Below, in pieces: positions 34,229 through 45,355 of a stretch of DNA of 64,000 nt. This stretch comes from Engraulis encrasicolus (Eukaryota > Chordata > Actinopteri > Clupeiformes > Engraulidae). Positions within the stretch are counted from its first letter, which is position 1; each line of letters begins with the position of its first letter. The stretch covers positions 23,501 to 87,500 of the forward strand of contig NC_085874.1 of NCBI RefSeq assembly GCF_034702125.1. Reading direction: 5' to 3'. A program made the position numbers and the translations under genes. The notes beneath the pieces are model-generated. The model made no database searches, was not told the origin of the DNA, and saw only the letters and a program-made list of their open reading frames with translations.

Positions 34229-34345
34229 CTACTCCACAGCAGGCTCCAGATTGGCTGACAGGTAGGGCTCGTCTAATACCTGATCAGCACTTAGCCTGCC
34301 ACAGCCAAATAGCAGCTTTGACAGGAGCGAGCCAAGACTGGGCTC
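34229..34345 (-). CDS. stk31: STK31-like gene, last coding exon
   Basis: A 39-codon exon including the TAG at 34231-34229. The acceptor is TTTCTCCCAG before 34345. It encodes [16 protein letters not shown], then [10 protein letters not shown], the final helices of a protein-kinase fold (subdomain XI, where Arg-x-ser-ala-asp-gln-val-leu is typical), and a short tail ending EPAVE. It follows the exon at 34766-34837 in phase 0. The acceptor tract continues into a (CT)n microsatellite (34357-34485). The name STK31 rests on the kinase-like domain plus the vertebrate STK31-NPY neighbourhood, not on a search. Confidence 0.75.
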
Positions 34346-34354
34346 CTGGGAGAA

Positions 34355-34485
<131 letters not shown>

Positions 34486-34765
34486 GACACAAGGGGCACA
34501 TGAAGGCGAAATGAGGCGAAGAAAGTGTTTCATTCTGACAGATCAACACTTAACAGTTAGTAGTGGTGTATCAAATCTATTAAAACATTTGTGTTGTTAA
34601 TTTGAATATGTTCACTTAACTTCACCCAGAAATATGATTTCCCTAGCTAGGGTGAGTGGAAATGTGCATGCATAGTCCGTGGCGGTTGTGAGTTTAAGTA
34701 CATGGCAATCTTCTTCAATACAACTGCGTGTCTTATGTACACATCTTTGTGTGTTTACCACTGAC

Positions 34766-34837
34766 CAGGTTGAGGGCTTGGGTGTCCGGTATCTGTGTGT
34801 CTGGATCTACGGCTCCATCAAAGTCAGGATGGTTCAG
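34766..34837 (-). CDS. stk31: STK31-like gene, penultimate exon
   Basis: A 24-codon phase-0 exon: LNHPDFDGAVDPDTQ, then IPDTQALNL. The acceptor is (GT)n-GGACAG and the donor is CTG then GTCAGT, a weak site. A stronger-looking donor (GTAAAC) 7 bp further on would break the frame into the last exon. In the kinase fold it fills the region between subdomains IX and XI. A partial inverted copy lies at 30419-30477. Confidence 0.75.
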
Positions 34838-34958
34838 CTGTCCACACACACACACACACACACAAACACGCACACAGTTTTGGCACAATAACACCTATAA
34901 ATCACATAATGATTAAAAAAGCCCTTTTGCGCGTGTATCATGTACCTCCCTTCAGTGC

Positions 34959-35062
<104 letters not shown>

Positions 35063-35082
35063 TAATGTATTTGTGTATTAAT

Positions 35083-35345
35083 ACACAGCTCTGGTCAAAA
35101 TTGAGAGACTGCTTCAAAATGTTCACTTTTTCTGATTGTGCTATGGACAGGTACAGGGGGTGGACAAAATATCTGAGACACCTGTCATTTTAGTGTTGTG
35201 TTGTGACCAAACTTTTGCAATGCACACAACAATATGGGTGACGTATCAGAACTCAAAAATGAGAAATTCTTGGTGCGTGTGTAACTGTTGCATCTTTGAC
35301 CGAGACAGAAAGTCTTTGTGATGTATCAAGAGCCACAGTATCCAA
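35083..35345. mobile_element. Tc1-like transposon fragments
   Basis: CACAGCTCTGGTCAAAATTG after a TA at 35083 and a second end-like sequence, TACAGGGGGTGGACAAAATA, at 35150 resemble ends of two Tc1-like families. No transposase or opposite end is seen. Confidence 0.5.
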
Positions 35346-35659
35346 GGTAATGTCTGCATACAACCAAAAAGAATGAACCACATCCAACAGGATTAACTAT
35401 GGACGCAAGAGGAAGCTATCCCGCACGTGTTCACGCCACAGATTTTAGAGTTCGCAAACCGGAAAGTTGGTTCGCAATGAGAACCACAAAATACCAGGTT
35501 TTTCTCCGCGAACCGTGACGACAGCGTGGTCGTCAACAGGTTCATCCGGGTAACACAGTCACTTGCGGAAAACGTTCAGAGCCCGTGCAATTCGCAGATA
35601 CACACTTTAGTGCCGAACGTAACTGGTTCGGGCACCGGCACCAGCTCCGTTCTGGTCAG

Positions 35660-35833
35660 CCTGAAAGCCCTATAAGAGGGTAAAGTCTCCACTTTCAAAC
35701 GAGCCATAACATGTTTTAGTGGCCCTATCACATAACATGCTGTGACTCTACAAAAAAACGTCAAAAAAGGGCTTAGAACGCTGGTATTCTACAACATAAT
35801 TCCGTAAGCACCGCCGGTATTCAATGTGTTAAT
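35660..35833. repeat. dispersed repeat shared with 42880-43021
   Basis: Words such as GTGGCCCTATCACA, ATGCTGTGACT and TTTAGAACGCTGG-like occur in the same order in both places, ending near CAATGTGTTAA here and GTAGCCTATATGTTAA there. It looks like the right end of the same piggyBac-like family as 40124-43021. Confidence 0.6.
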
Positions 35834-35845
35834 ATGGATGCGTGT

Positions 35846-36068
35846 ACCCAGAGCAGTAGTCCACCAAAGCTGTACATGTCGCTGACTGGTGTGGTGTGTG
35901 CGTGTGTATTAATATGTGTGTATGTGTGTGTACCCAGAGCAGTAGTCCATCAAAGCTGTACATGTCGCTGACTGGTGTGGTGTGTGCGTGTGTATTAATA
36001 TGTGTGTATGTGTGTGTACCCAGAGCAGTAGTCCACCAAAGCTGTACATGTCGCTAGCTGGTGTGGTG
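35846..36068 (-). repeat. three tandem 86-bp copies containing the 3' part of an STK31-like exon
   Basis: The unit begins at 35846, 35932 and 36018 and includes the donor site, the last 46 bp or so of the exon (SDMYSFGGLLLW codons) and intron (GT)n-rich sequence. The rightmost copy is the real exon end. The other two keep the donor and the coding frame but have no acceptor in a matching phase. Confidence 0.9.
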
Positions 36069-36135
36069 GCGCCGCCCTGCTGGACCTCTGGGGAAACAAG
36101 ACACACACTCCCCGCTTTCATCACACCAGCCACAT

Positions 36136-36136
<1 letters not shown>
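36020..36136 (-). CDS. stk31: STK31-like gene, exon with kinase subdomains VIII-IX
   Basis: A 39-codon phase-0 exon. The acceptor is (GT)n-TAG directly before 36136 and the donor is CTCTGG then GTACAC. It encodes NVAGVMKAGSVCLVSPEVQQ (the end of the activation segment, with SPE in place of APE), GGATTPASDMYSFG (the subdomain IX Asp-x-Tyr-Ser-Phe-Gly signature) and GLLLW. It joins in phase with 62221-62370 upstream and 34766-34837 downstream. The whole acceptor tract is microsatellite. Its 3' part is duplicated twice just downstream. Confidence 0.78.

Positions 36137-36137
<1 letters not shown>

Positions 36138-36214
<77 letters not shown>
36138..36214. repeat. (CA)n microsatellite forming an STK31-like acceptor
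   Basis: On the coding strand this is (GT)n ending TGTGTGTAG, the 3' splice site of the exon starting at 36136. Confidence 0.95.
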
Positions 36215-36218
<4 letters not shown>

Positions 36219-36610
36219 GTGGAAATCAGGGGAACAAGTAGCAGCTGGCTGGCTGCAGGACTCCAGCAATTCAGTTTCTCAGTGAACAGGGTTGCACCTT
36301 TGTTAAGATCCCCGGTTGCACACTCTTCAACCTCTGACTGTTGGAAACTGCTGTCACTCAAAAAACTAGCTCAAATGGTTGGCTGCTTAGCATCTTGCCC
36401 CTCCTCACAACACCGACGTTTGTAAATATAAACCTATGCATATTCAACAGACACTTTATTACGTACATAAGTATTGGGTTGGAGCAATGTTTGCCTTCAG
36501 AACTGCCTGCAATAGCTTACAGGAAGGCTGTGGTGCTGCAGTAATGCTCAAAAGGTTTACGCGGTTACACAGCAGAGTTCCGTATTGTAGGTACAGTAGG
36601 TGAGCAGTCG
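36215..36610. other. intron sequence, nothing recognised
   Basis: Start of the 26-kb intron upstream (in gene direction) of the exon at 36136. No coding or mobile signature was identified in these 400 bp. Confidence 0.4.
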
Positions 36611-36618
36611 CCCCGATG

Positions 36619-38349
36619 CAATGTTCCCTCTAAGCTGCGCGACTGCGCAATTGCGCACTCCTCTCACAGTTTCCACGTATAGCAAATCCATGCAGCGCAG
36701 GTAAAACAAGGTGGCAAATTTGTGTGGAGACGCAGTTGAATGTTGGCCGAAATGTCCACCCCTTGTAGCTTTAGAACATCCAATCGAAATAAAACATATT
36801 CTTTAGATATAAAACATCTATCTTATAGCAGTTTAAGCGATCACACTGGACGCGGATTTCTGCTTACAATCAGCGTTGCGCCCCCCAGCTGATCAGACCG
36901 AGCGCGGATCTGCTGCGCGTCGAATGCTGTCAGTAGAATCTTTGGCAGTGACCAGACAACGTTGCAACAACTGAGCTGTCACTCGCAGCTTAATCTATGG
37001 TGTTGTGTTGCGAAAAGTAGCCTACACAAAAAGCTGTGTAACCTAAATTGATCTAATGGATAGAGTTTTTGCTAAAGCTCTCCTAAAGTTCGATCGTGAA
37101 TATCTGATATGAATGTTGATAACGGTGTCGAGCATCTGGATATCTGCAGGTGACGTGAAGCGTCAAGTTTAACTTTTCCCTACTCAGTCTGCCCAGATCA
37201 ATATTCAGCGCGGAACACGCTCACTTTCATTAACAAACAATAGAACAAATATGCGTCTGTTAGTGTGTGGCTAAAAGTAAGGAATCACACGCCATCACAT
37301 GGTGAAGCCAGCGCATCCGAAGCATTCTATCGCATGAGCTTATTCTCGCATGGATACCAATTATAGTTCGTCACTATTTCCACTCTGTCCTTCATACAAA
37401 GTTATCTAGGCTATTACCTATGATATCTTAGCAAAACGGAGGTAAGCTGTTCTTTCCTTTATTTTAGCTTCACTGGAAAAGTGAGGCCTACCAACAGTCA
37501 TGCAGAATAGCGTGGTGTTTAGATATATCCATTGTTCTGTCATATTTTGAAGTCCTTTGATAGGCATCAGAGTGCTAGGAAAGTCGCAAGACATTTAGCG
37601 ATTTAAATGGATGCCTGTCAACCTAGCTTTGATCTCGCGCTATTGGCATCATTGGAAGCGCTTGTTGCTTTCTGTCAAAGAGCTGCTCAAAATTGTGTTG
37701 ATGTAAGCGTTATACGCGTAATGGGAATGTCTTGAAAACATATGAACTAATTAATTTGCCTAAACTAACTACTACTGATAAGAAAGTCCATGAAAACCCA
37801 GTTAGCCAGAAGGTCAGTAAGAGATAGTCCGGTAAGGAAAATGTGTTCCTCCCACGCTCTGAAATGAAAGGGTGAGAATTTTCCACGAGCTCTTAAAGTG
37901 ACAGTGCATAATTTTAGCCTACTCCATGTAGGCCTAATTTAAGCACAATATTTTAGTCTTTAAATTTGATAGTCCTACATAGGCCTATTATAAAACATTT
38001 AAATCCAAATTAAATTATTCATCCTTAATCCATAAATTCAGCATTCTGGGCTACTTGGGCTGCTGTAAAGATACTTTATTTCCAACATCTTACAAATAAA
38101 TGTACAGTATAGGCTATTGATGATGGTGGGTTGATGATGAATAAGTCAAGTAATAGCCTAACCAAGATGAGAATTAGAAACATTACTTAACTGATTTTGT
38201 AATATTCACATGTAATTCAATGTCAATATAATCAACATATTATTAAGTGATTATTAAGGGGGGTCATCAACCCGCTCACTGAGGTCATTGGCTCTGCTCA
38301 GTGATATAATGCATTTGCCCAGGCACAGAAAAAATTAGAGGGAACATTG
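36619..38349. mobile_element. hAT-type transposon, non-autonomous
   Basis: Perfect inverted ends (CAATGTTCCCTCTAA at the left, TTAGAGGGAACATTG at the right) and a perfect 8-bp target duplication, CCCCGATG (36611-36618 and 38350-38357). About 1.73 kb, no transposase frame. Confidence 0.92.
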
Positions 38350-38453
38350 CCCCGATGCCCGCATGAACACAATGAAAAAGTCACACAAGTGACACCAGTT
38401 ACTCATAATCACTAGTCTTGTAAATTGTAGGCAATTGGATATTGAGGTTGGAC

Positions 38454-39462
38454 TAGGGTGGCCATCGGTCCGTTTTTACGACCTGTTCACGACGTCCGTG
38501 TGTCCCTCTCTTTGTCTTTCCTTTCCTCCTAGCCTTTTGCTTATGGCCTCAAGATGCGAGGCAATATCATTGACGCAAACTAGACCTTGGCAGTCAGTCG
38601 CGTTTCCGATATCTGCGGTCGCCATGTTAATCCAGATGTAACCCCAGACTTCGCACAGTGACTTAACTGTATTGCTGTCGCCTTATGTCAGGGAAATCTC
38701 TGTGCAATAGCCCTATATGAAGTTCATTAACTGACTGTATGAAAATTAAATAAGGTAACTATATTATTGTCTACTGTCTGTTTCCTATTTTTACCTGCAC
38801 TGGTGGCAACGCATAGTGCAACTAAGTGCAAATGCTTTTACAACGATACGAGGGCTCTCACAACTTTACAAACAGGGCAAAGAAACGTCTTTCTGCACGG
38901 GCGCTGTCTGTATTTTGAGCTAGTGTTGTTGGTTATCCAGCGTCTGCATGGAAAAAAAAGGTTGACAGAAGCGGTTTGCCTCCGCTGATAAACACACTTC
39001 TGACCAACTTTGAGTAAAGTAAATCAAATTAATTGTTGGCTATTAGGCCTACGCATGCATGACTACCCAAAATAGGCCTTTCATTTTAAAAAAAAATATG
39101 AAATAGCCTACACAGACAACAACGGAAGGATTTGTCTATCGTAACCTGCCGTCTCTGATACAACATTAAGTTAGTGGTACTGATGACTCCTTTATCGGAA
39201 TGAGGTAATGAAATGCGAAAATCCTTCCCCCCAAAAATATTGTTTTACAAGTAAAACTGTTGTTGGCAGCTGAGTTAGTCTGAGGTAAGATGGCAGCGCT
39301 GTTCCCTGATTTCTGCCTGCAGTTTAGAATGCCAACTTCACCGTTTTCTCCACGGAGGCGGGGATTCGGCAAGTCGAAGCAATGGGTCCCGCGCGAGGAC
39401 GCTAGGTTAGAAAGTTAAGGGGCGGGGTTGTCCGGCCGAAGTCCGGACAGCTGGTCACCCTA
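38454..39462. mobile_element. hAT-type MITE
   Basis: Ends are TAGGGTGGCCA and TGGTCACCCTA, flanked by GGTTGGAC (38446-38453) and GGCTGGAC (39463-39470), an 8-bp duplication with one difference. It contains no recognisable transposase. Confidence 0.78.
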
Positions 39463-39819
39463 GGCTGGACTGTAGATTTTAGTTGTATTAACTGTAGCCA
39501 ATTCCCTCGGCTTAGCTAAAGTGCATTTGCAAACCAGGAAGCACATTTGTTATGCTATTTTGAGAGGGAAGAGGCTTTTCCAGAAGCATAGGAAATGTTT
39601 GTTGTTACAAGACATTAAACTACTGACTAGACTGATCGCCAGGAATACCTGTGTCCATGGTGCCCACTGCATATCTGAGGTTAGCGCGAGCATCCGATAT
39701 CTTATTTCGGAAAAAACACCTGTCGAGTCTCTGTACAAGTGAACGGAGCATGGACGATTTTGAGGCAGCGGTGCGTATGCAGCCAAATTACGTCATACCC
39801 GTTTACAAACTCTGAAGGG

Positions 39820-40119
39820 GTCTATCCAACGTGAGAGTGCTGAGAAACAAAGTGGACGAACTTCATGCTGCCACGCAACACCTGTTTGAGTACAGGGAAA
39901 GTAGCCTTTTATGTTTCAGCGAAACATGGTTAAGCAACACGGTTAGTGACGATAGTGTTTCCCTTCCTGGGTTTGGAGCGCCAATCAGACTCGACAGAGA
40001 TGCGCAAGCCACTGGAAAATCGATCGGCGGTGGTCTCTGTCTGTCAGCACACAGTGGTGCAAACAGTATATCATAGACACACTGTCAGTTCCCCAAACAT
40101 CGAACTTCTGTCTGTCTCT
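39820..40119 (+). pseudogene. LINE-A fragment 1: N-terminal endonuclease
   Basis: The frame reads NVRVLRNKVDELHAAT, then LLCFSETWLS and SIGGGLCL, the start of an APE-type endonuclease of a CR1/L2/Rex1-group LINE. After a TGA near 40075 in that frame the coding continues one frame over (SPNIELLSVSL) to 40119. It is cut by an insertion at TTAA, and the next piece resumes at 44325 with matching sense. Confidence 0.8.
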
Positions 40120-40123
40120 TTAA

Positions 40124-43021
40124 CACATTGACTACCAAACCACGGGAAAACCTGTTTTTACTTCCCATGCGATCCCAAAATGGGAAAAGTTTTTATTGTA
40201 TTTTTCATAACTAGACACTTCAATGCTTATTGTGTTTGATTTCGGTAGCTCTGTAAGTAGAACAGACATAAATGGCAGTCAAAAGCTTGTGTCATCATCT
40301 GGACATTTTAATCACAATGCCAGGATCGGCGCCAACCCAAGAATATTTTTGATAACTGTAAGCTACTGTCCGGAACTGTTCCCCTGCGTCAGTGACGTCA
40401 CTGTCGCGTCCCTTTCCCCTCTCTGTGTACACCTTGCAAAGTGTCTGCGATGCTGCCATCTTTTTAAACACAAGAATCGTGTTTGTATGTTGTTTACTTA
40501 GTGCTACAGTAGGCTACAGTCAGCGTCCACTCTATGGCGCTTTATAGTATGCTTCACACAATAATTAGGCTACAGAAGACAACACTTTCACTTTCACATC
40601 GAGTCCAGCACACCTTCTGGGGGATAATGCAAATAACCTTAGCCAGATCCTACATATTGTGAACTGTGATTGGATTATTACCCTTACCTCTGATTTGATC
40701 GTCAACCAGATAAGTTGGATTCTTCATTCTGTTCTTTTATTACCCCCATGATGAACTGAAAATGACGCTGTAGTGAACAGGAGAAGCTGGCTGCCACTGT
40801 CAGTGAAGCTAGCATTGCTATGTAAACAGTAGCATGCATGGCACAGCACAACAGCGGTTTCCCACACAAGGATTGGAGACATTAACGCATCCGATTAACG
40901 GATTTTGTTGCTGACGTTGGACTAAATGCCTTTAGGGATGTGTTTGTGGTTACGTTTTGCCTACTGCGTGTGACTAAGACCCGTTTCGCGTGTGTGCAAA
41001 GATTAGTTGCGCAGGAACTAGGACTGAGCACAAGGAAGTGACGTGTACTTCTGGAGGAGAAAACGCGTTTGATTGGCTGATACAATTGCAGGGGGAGGTG
41101 GCAGAGCAGGAGAGACGTGTCTAGTACACCAATTGCATATTGGACCCTGTGAAAAAGCACAAGATTTTGAAAACGGCGCATCATTCATAAAAGCCTCAAT
41201 ACAGTGAGGAGAATAAGTATTTGATCCCTTGCTGATTTTGTTGGTTTGCCCACTAATAAAGACATGATCATTCTATAATGTTAATGATAAAATGTATTAT
41301 AATATAGAGAGACAGAATATAAAAAGAAAATCCAGGAAATAACTTTGAAGAATATATTCTAATTGATTTGTATTCCATTGAGGAAAATAAGTATTTGACC
41401 CCTCTAGTCAAAAAAGACAAAATACTTGGTGGCAAAGCCCTTGTTTTCACATACAGAGGTCAGATGTTTCTTTCAGTTAATGACAATGTTTGTGGGTATA
41501 TTAGAAAGGATTTTTGTCCACTTTTCTTTGCAGATCATCTCTAAATCACTTAAGTTGTATGACTGTAGCTTGCCAAATGGGAACTTCTGTTCCCTTCACA
41601 GGATTATTATAGGGTTAATGTTTGGAAACTGTCTAGGCCACTTCATGACCTTAATGTGCTTCTGCTTGAGCTACTCCTTCGTTGCTTGGGCTGTATGTTA
41701 TGGATTATTATCATTTTGGGAGGCTAATCCATGACCCACCTTCAGTCTAGTGGTGGTGGGAAAGAGGTTGGCATGCAGCATTGTACGTTTACATGTCTCC
41801 CTCCATCCATTTCTTGACGATGTGAAGTTGTCCTGTGTCTTGGCCAAACAAACAACCTCAAAACATAATGTTAACACTTTCATTTATGATGTTGGAGAAG
41901 GTGTTGTTCTTGGGATCATAGGCAGCATTTCTAACACATAGAGTTGTGTTAATGCCAAACAGTGTGATTTTGGTGTTATCTGATTCCAGCACCTCCCAAT
42001 CATATCCTAATCCAGTTTGACGTTCATTGGCAAACCTCAGGTGAGTCTGAACAGGTTCCTTCTGAAGCCGGGGTACCATACATGCACTGCAGGATTTTAA
42101 TCCGCTGTGGTATCAAGTGTTTCCAATAGTTTTCTTAGTGATTGAGGTCCCAGCTGCCTTGAGATAATTTCCTAGCTCCTCCCATACAGTTTTAAGGTGC
42201 TTTATCTCCTTTTTTCTGGTTATTAAATTCCCACAAGGTCAAATCTTGTATGGAACCAGAGACAGGCCTAAGATTGATGATTGATGATCATTTTGTATGT
42301 CCTAAAATTGAGAAGAAATGCACCAACAGTTTGCTCTTTAATATCCAGGAGCCCATTTCAGCCTTATTGAGTTCTAAAATCGTGTCCCTGACATCCTTTG
42401 ACAGCTTTTTGGTCTGTCCCATGTTGGCGAGTTTAGTTTGATTGATTGACTGATTCTATGGACTGATTCTGCAGATTCAATGTGTCTTTTCTGCAGGTTA
42501 CTATTAACAGGTGTGTTCAATTCAGATAACAAGTTGATTGGAAGTGCCATTTGATCTGCGGGATCAGAACTCTTAATGGTTGGCAGGGGATCAAATACTT
42601 ATTTCCCTCAATTAAATATAAATCAATTATTATATATTCTTTAGAGTTAATTTCTGGATTTTCTTTTTGATATTCTGTCACTCCATTTTAGAATACATAT
42701 TATCATTAACATTAAAGACTGATCATGTCTTTATTAGTGGGCAAACCAACAAAATCAGCAAGGGATCAAATACTTACTCTCCTCAATGTTGATTTTGGCC
42801 GATAAAGGCCTTGATTTAGCTCACAATAGCTCGGTAATGAAAGCACATATAGACAAGCGGTTTTCACGCACTAAGAGGTGAAAGTCTCACCTTTCAAACA
42901 AGCCATGTTTCAGTGGCCCTATCACACAATATGCTGTGACTGTACAAAAAACACCTAAAAATGGTTTAGAACGCTGGGAGTCTATGACATGATTCTGAAA
43001 ACACAGCTGGTAGCCTATATG
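40124..43021. mobile_element. piggyBac-like element inserted at TTAA in LINE-A
   Basis: TTAA occurs at 40120-40123 and 43022-43025. The ends are weakly inverted (CACATTGACTACCA against TGGTAGCCTATATG). Removing it, with the adjoining hAT, restores the LINE frame (LLSVSL to RPTYLPRE), which is strong evidence for a true insertion. It has no transposase of its own and contains a Tc1-like element (41202-42788). Its right end is related to 35660-35833. Confidence 0.75.
41202..42788. mobile_element. Tc1-like transposon, decayed
   Basis: Left end CAGTGAGGAGAATAAGTA and an inverted right end CAAATACTTACTCTCCTCA. The terminal inverted repeats extend about 190 bp, each with an inner TATTTGA(C/T)CCC copy, as in fish Tc1 families. 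Transposase remnants are highly degenerate. The left TA is intact (41200-41201); the right one is mutated. Confidence 0.85.
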
Positions 43022-43028
43022 TTAAGAC

Positions 43029-43845
43029 TAGTGGTGGGCCGTTATCGGCGTTAACGTGCTGCGATAATGTGAGACTCTTATCGCGCGATAAAGAAAATAT
43101 CGCACGTTAATCTATTCTCAAAATATAGGTTTGGAGTTTGGGTATGCACGTCACCATAGCGTTTAATTGACAGACGCTTTCAGGCTGCGCTCCAGTCGTT
43201 TCTCCTCTCCACCTGTTGCTTCAGCAGACCTACTAAATATGAAGTGTTTGCATGCTGAAAACATTAATCCCTCTGCCGTGGTAGGTGTTGTTAGAGTGCT
43301 TTTTCATAAGTGGTAGACTAAAGAGACGTTATTGTTTGAGGTGAAGCATAGAGAGACATTATTTTGTGTGAGTAGGCTACCAGCCCGACATAGCCTACAT
43401 TTCCTCACGCATTGCATGGAACACATTGCCTAAACAACTTCCAGAAATCTTGCCTGTGCCATAATTGCAAAACATTCCGTGTGTGATATGCATTTTGAAG
43501 ATTGTCAAACTGAAACTGTCAATATCTACTCTCACTGAATGTTTGTGTTGCAATCGCGCACATTTGCGACTCAGTGAGATATGCTCATGTCAAACGGTAA
43601 TAATCCTCGCGGCTGTCACGCTTGATTTATTTTTTTGCAAACTGAATTCATTTCGAGTTGTAATTCCTCTGGCGTTCTAACTCTGAAAACTGTCAGGTTT
43701 AGGCCAAACCGCCGTGTGATAGTGCTGCAGGTTCTGGATAGCCAGTAGCCTGGCTCTGCCAGTGCTGGGGGCTGCTGTGCCTAATGCGCGCAGAGCTCCT
43801 CCCTCTCTTAAAGGAGCGGCTGGTCTTTTTACTAGTCAGTGACAG

Positions 43846-43906
<61 letters not shown>

Positions 43907-44323
43907 TAGAAATGCTGAATTGTTGAGGTAACTTTGTTTAAATAGCCTAAATTTTTGATAGTTATCTGTATTTGCCTCTACAACTTATAGCGCTGTTCAT
44001 TTTGAAATTTCAGTATTTTATAACTGTAAATGCGTCCTAACATATTGGACACACTTTACACATATTGCAGTTATTTTTTTCATCACAAAGTATCAACATA
44101 ACCATTTTTTGAAGATGAGATGCAATTTGAAAAAAAGATGAGCTCTGGTCTAATGCGCCATCTGTCTTAAGAAACCCCAAGGTTTTTTTTCTGCATTATT
44201 TCGCTAGCTTGCCTATTCTGAATGAGCCATTTTGATATAGATTAATCTAGATTAATCTAGATTAATTTCATAATTACAGTGAGATTAATCTAGATTAAAA
44301 AAATTAATCTATGCCCACCCCTA
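43029..44323. mobile_element. hAT-type transposon, non-autonomous
   Basis: Ends TAGTGGTGGGCC and GCCCACCCCTA, flanked by the perfect 8-bp duplication GTTAAGAC (43021-43028, 44324-44331). It includes a (CT)n tract (43848-43904) and TCTAGATTAA repeats near the right end. The duplicated site straddles the border between the piggyBac-like element and LINE-A, so this hAT arrived later than the piggyBac-like element. Confidence 0.9.
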
Positions 44324-44324
44324 G

Positions 44325-44530
44325 TTAAGACCAACATATTTACCAAGAGAGTTTGGTCAACTGTTTGTGTGCTTGGTTTATATTCCCCCTGGTGCAAATT
44401 ACAAGAAGACTGTGGATGTTATATCACCATATCCACGATCTAGAGACAGCTTCCCCTGACACTCCAAAGCTTATATTGGGCGATTTTAATGGCTGTTCCA
44501 TGTCATCTGCATTACCCCACTGTTACAGAG
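44325..44530 (+). pseudogene. LINE-A fragment 2: middle of endonuclease
   Basis: Reads RPTYLPREFGQLFVCLVYIP, PGANYKKTVDV, then after a frameshift ILGDFNGCSMSSALPH. LGDFN is the conserved endonuclease motif with catalytic Asp and Asn. It is interrupted after 44530; the endonuclease end reappears at 56755. Confidence 0.82.
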
Positions 44531-44687
44531 GGAAATTGTGTTAGTTGCATGTAGACTAGTCAGCACACTACCACATCCACACCACATGGGGGCACCGAGT
44601 ACCTTTTGAGGCTCTGTGCCTTTAAGAACAGTGGAAGCCATCTTGAAAGGGAATGTGGGGGAATACCTGGGAAGTTATCTGGTGAAC
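44531..44687. other. left part of an unidentified insertion in LINE-A
   Basis: Together with 45364-45495, 54937-55046 and 56565-56750 this forms about 0.58 kb that separates LINE-A fragments 2 and 3 once the recognised elements are removed. It begins TGTTACAGAGGG, so a solo LTR is possible, but the other border and a target duplication were not found. Confidence 0.4.
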
Positions 44688-45355
44688 TGGGGCCTTTATC
44701 AAGCGTTCTTAGGCACAGATCTGTGCGTAAAGCGTGCGTGCGATCATTCCTGTGCAAAGAGTGGGATTTATGAACATGTACTTGAACGTAGAAATGTGCC
44801 TAAATCTACACAAACCTCAGACCATGCGTGCGAGTGGAAGAAACATGAAATTGCAAATAATATTGACCGTGCAAGGTACCGTTTGCTTTGAATGACGATG
44901 GAGTATGACAGTGTGCTAGTTTACAGTGTTTTCGTCCAGGTGTGTCTCCTTCTTTTACTTATTTTGAAACACTGTCCTCCTCCTGTCGAAAGCACCTCCA
45001 CTTCTGCCGCGGAAATGTTTCTATCTCCACACTTCCCGCCAGTGCTTCGACTGGCGCGTTTGTCCGCGTGTGTTCATGTGTGTCCAAACAGGGTAGCGCC
45101 TTCGAATTAACATGGCCTTTGAATATATTTTAATGCCATATATGGCTACTTGGAGGCGTTTCGGGATGCAAATTGCCCCAAATGCGCGCATGCAGTGATT
45201 TGGAAGGTGTGGGATTTATCATGCAGAGGTGTGCGTAGGAGCAGCCAACGCACGTTTGATAAATCCAGATTTCTCTGTACTTGCGTACATTCTAAATTTC
45301 ACTCGTAAGACACAATTTAGAAGACATTCTACGAACTGATGATAAATGAGGCCCC
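44688..45355. mobile_element. hAT-like MITE
   Basis: Ends TGGGGCCTTTATC and GATAAATGAGGCCCC, flanked by TGGTGAAC (44680-44687) and TGGTGAGC (45356-45363), an 8-bp duplication with one mismatch. Subterminal GCGTGCGTGCG and GTGCGTA words recur on both sides. Confidence 0.75.

Noticed and set aside
34751..34765. Stronger donor GTAAAC 7 bp beyond the chosen donor of the penultimate STK31-like exon
   Set aside because: Using it gives a 79-bp exon that shifts the frame of the last exon, whereas GTCAGT keeps phase 0.
34795..34850. Plus-strand reading LDLRLHQSQDGSAV as a coding exon
   Set aside because: The minus strand gives a kinase-like exon with splice sites and matching phase; the plus reading runs straight into microsatellite.
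35846..36017. The two extra exon copies as functional alternative exons
   Set aside because: Their only upstream AG candidates give the wrong phase for the preceding exon, so they were kept as duplicated fragments.
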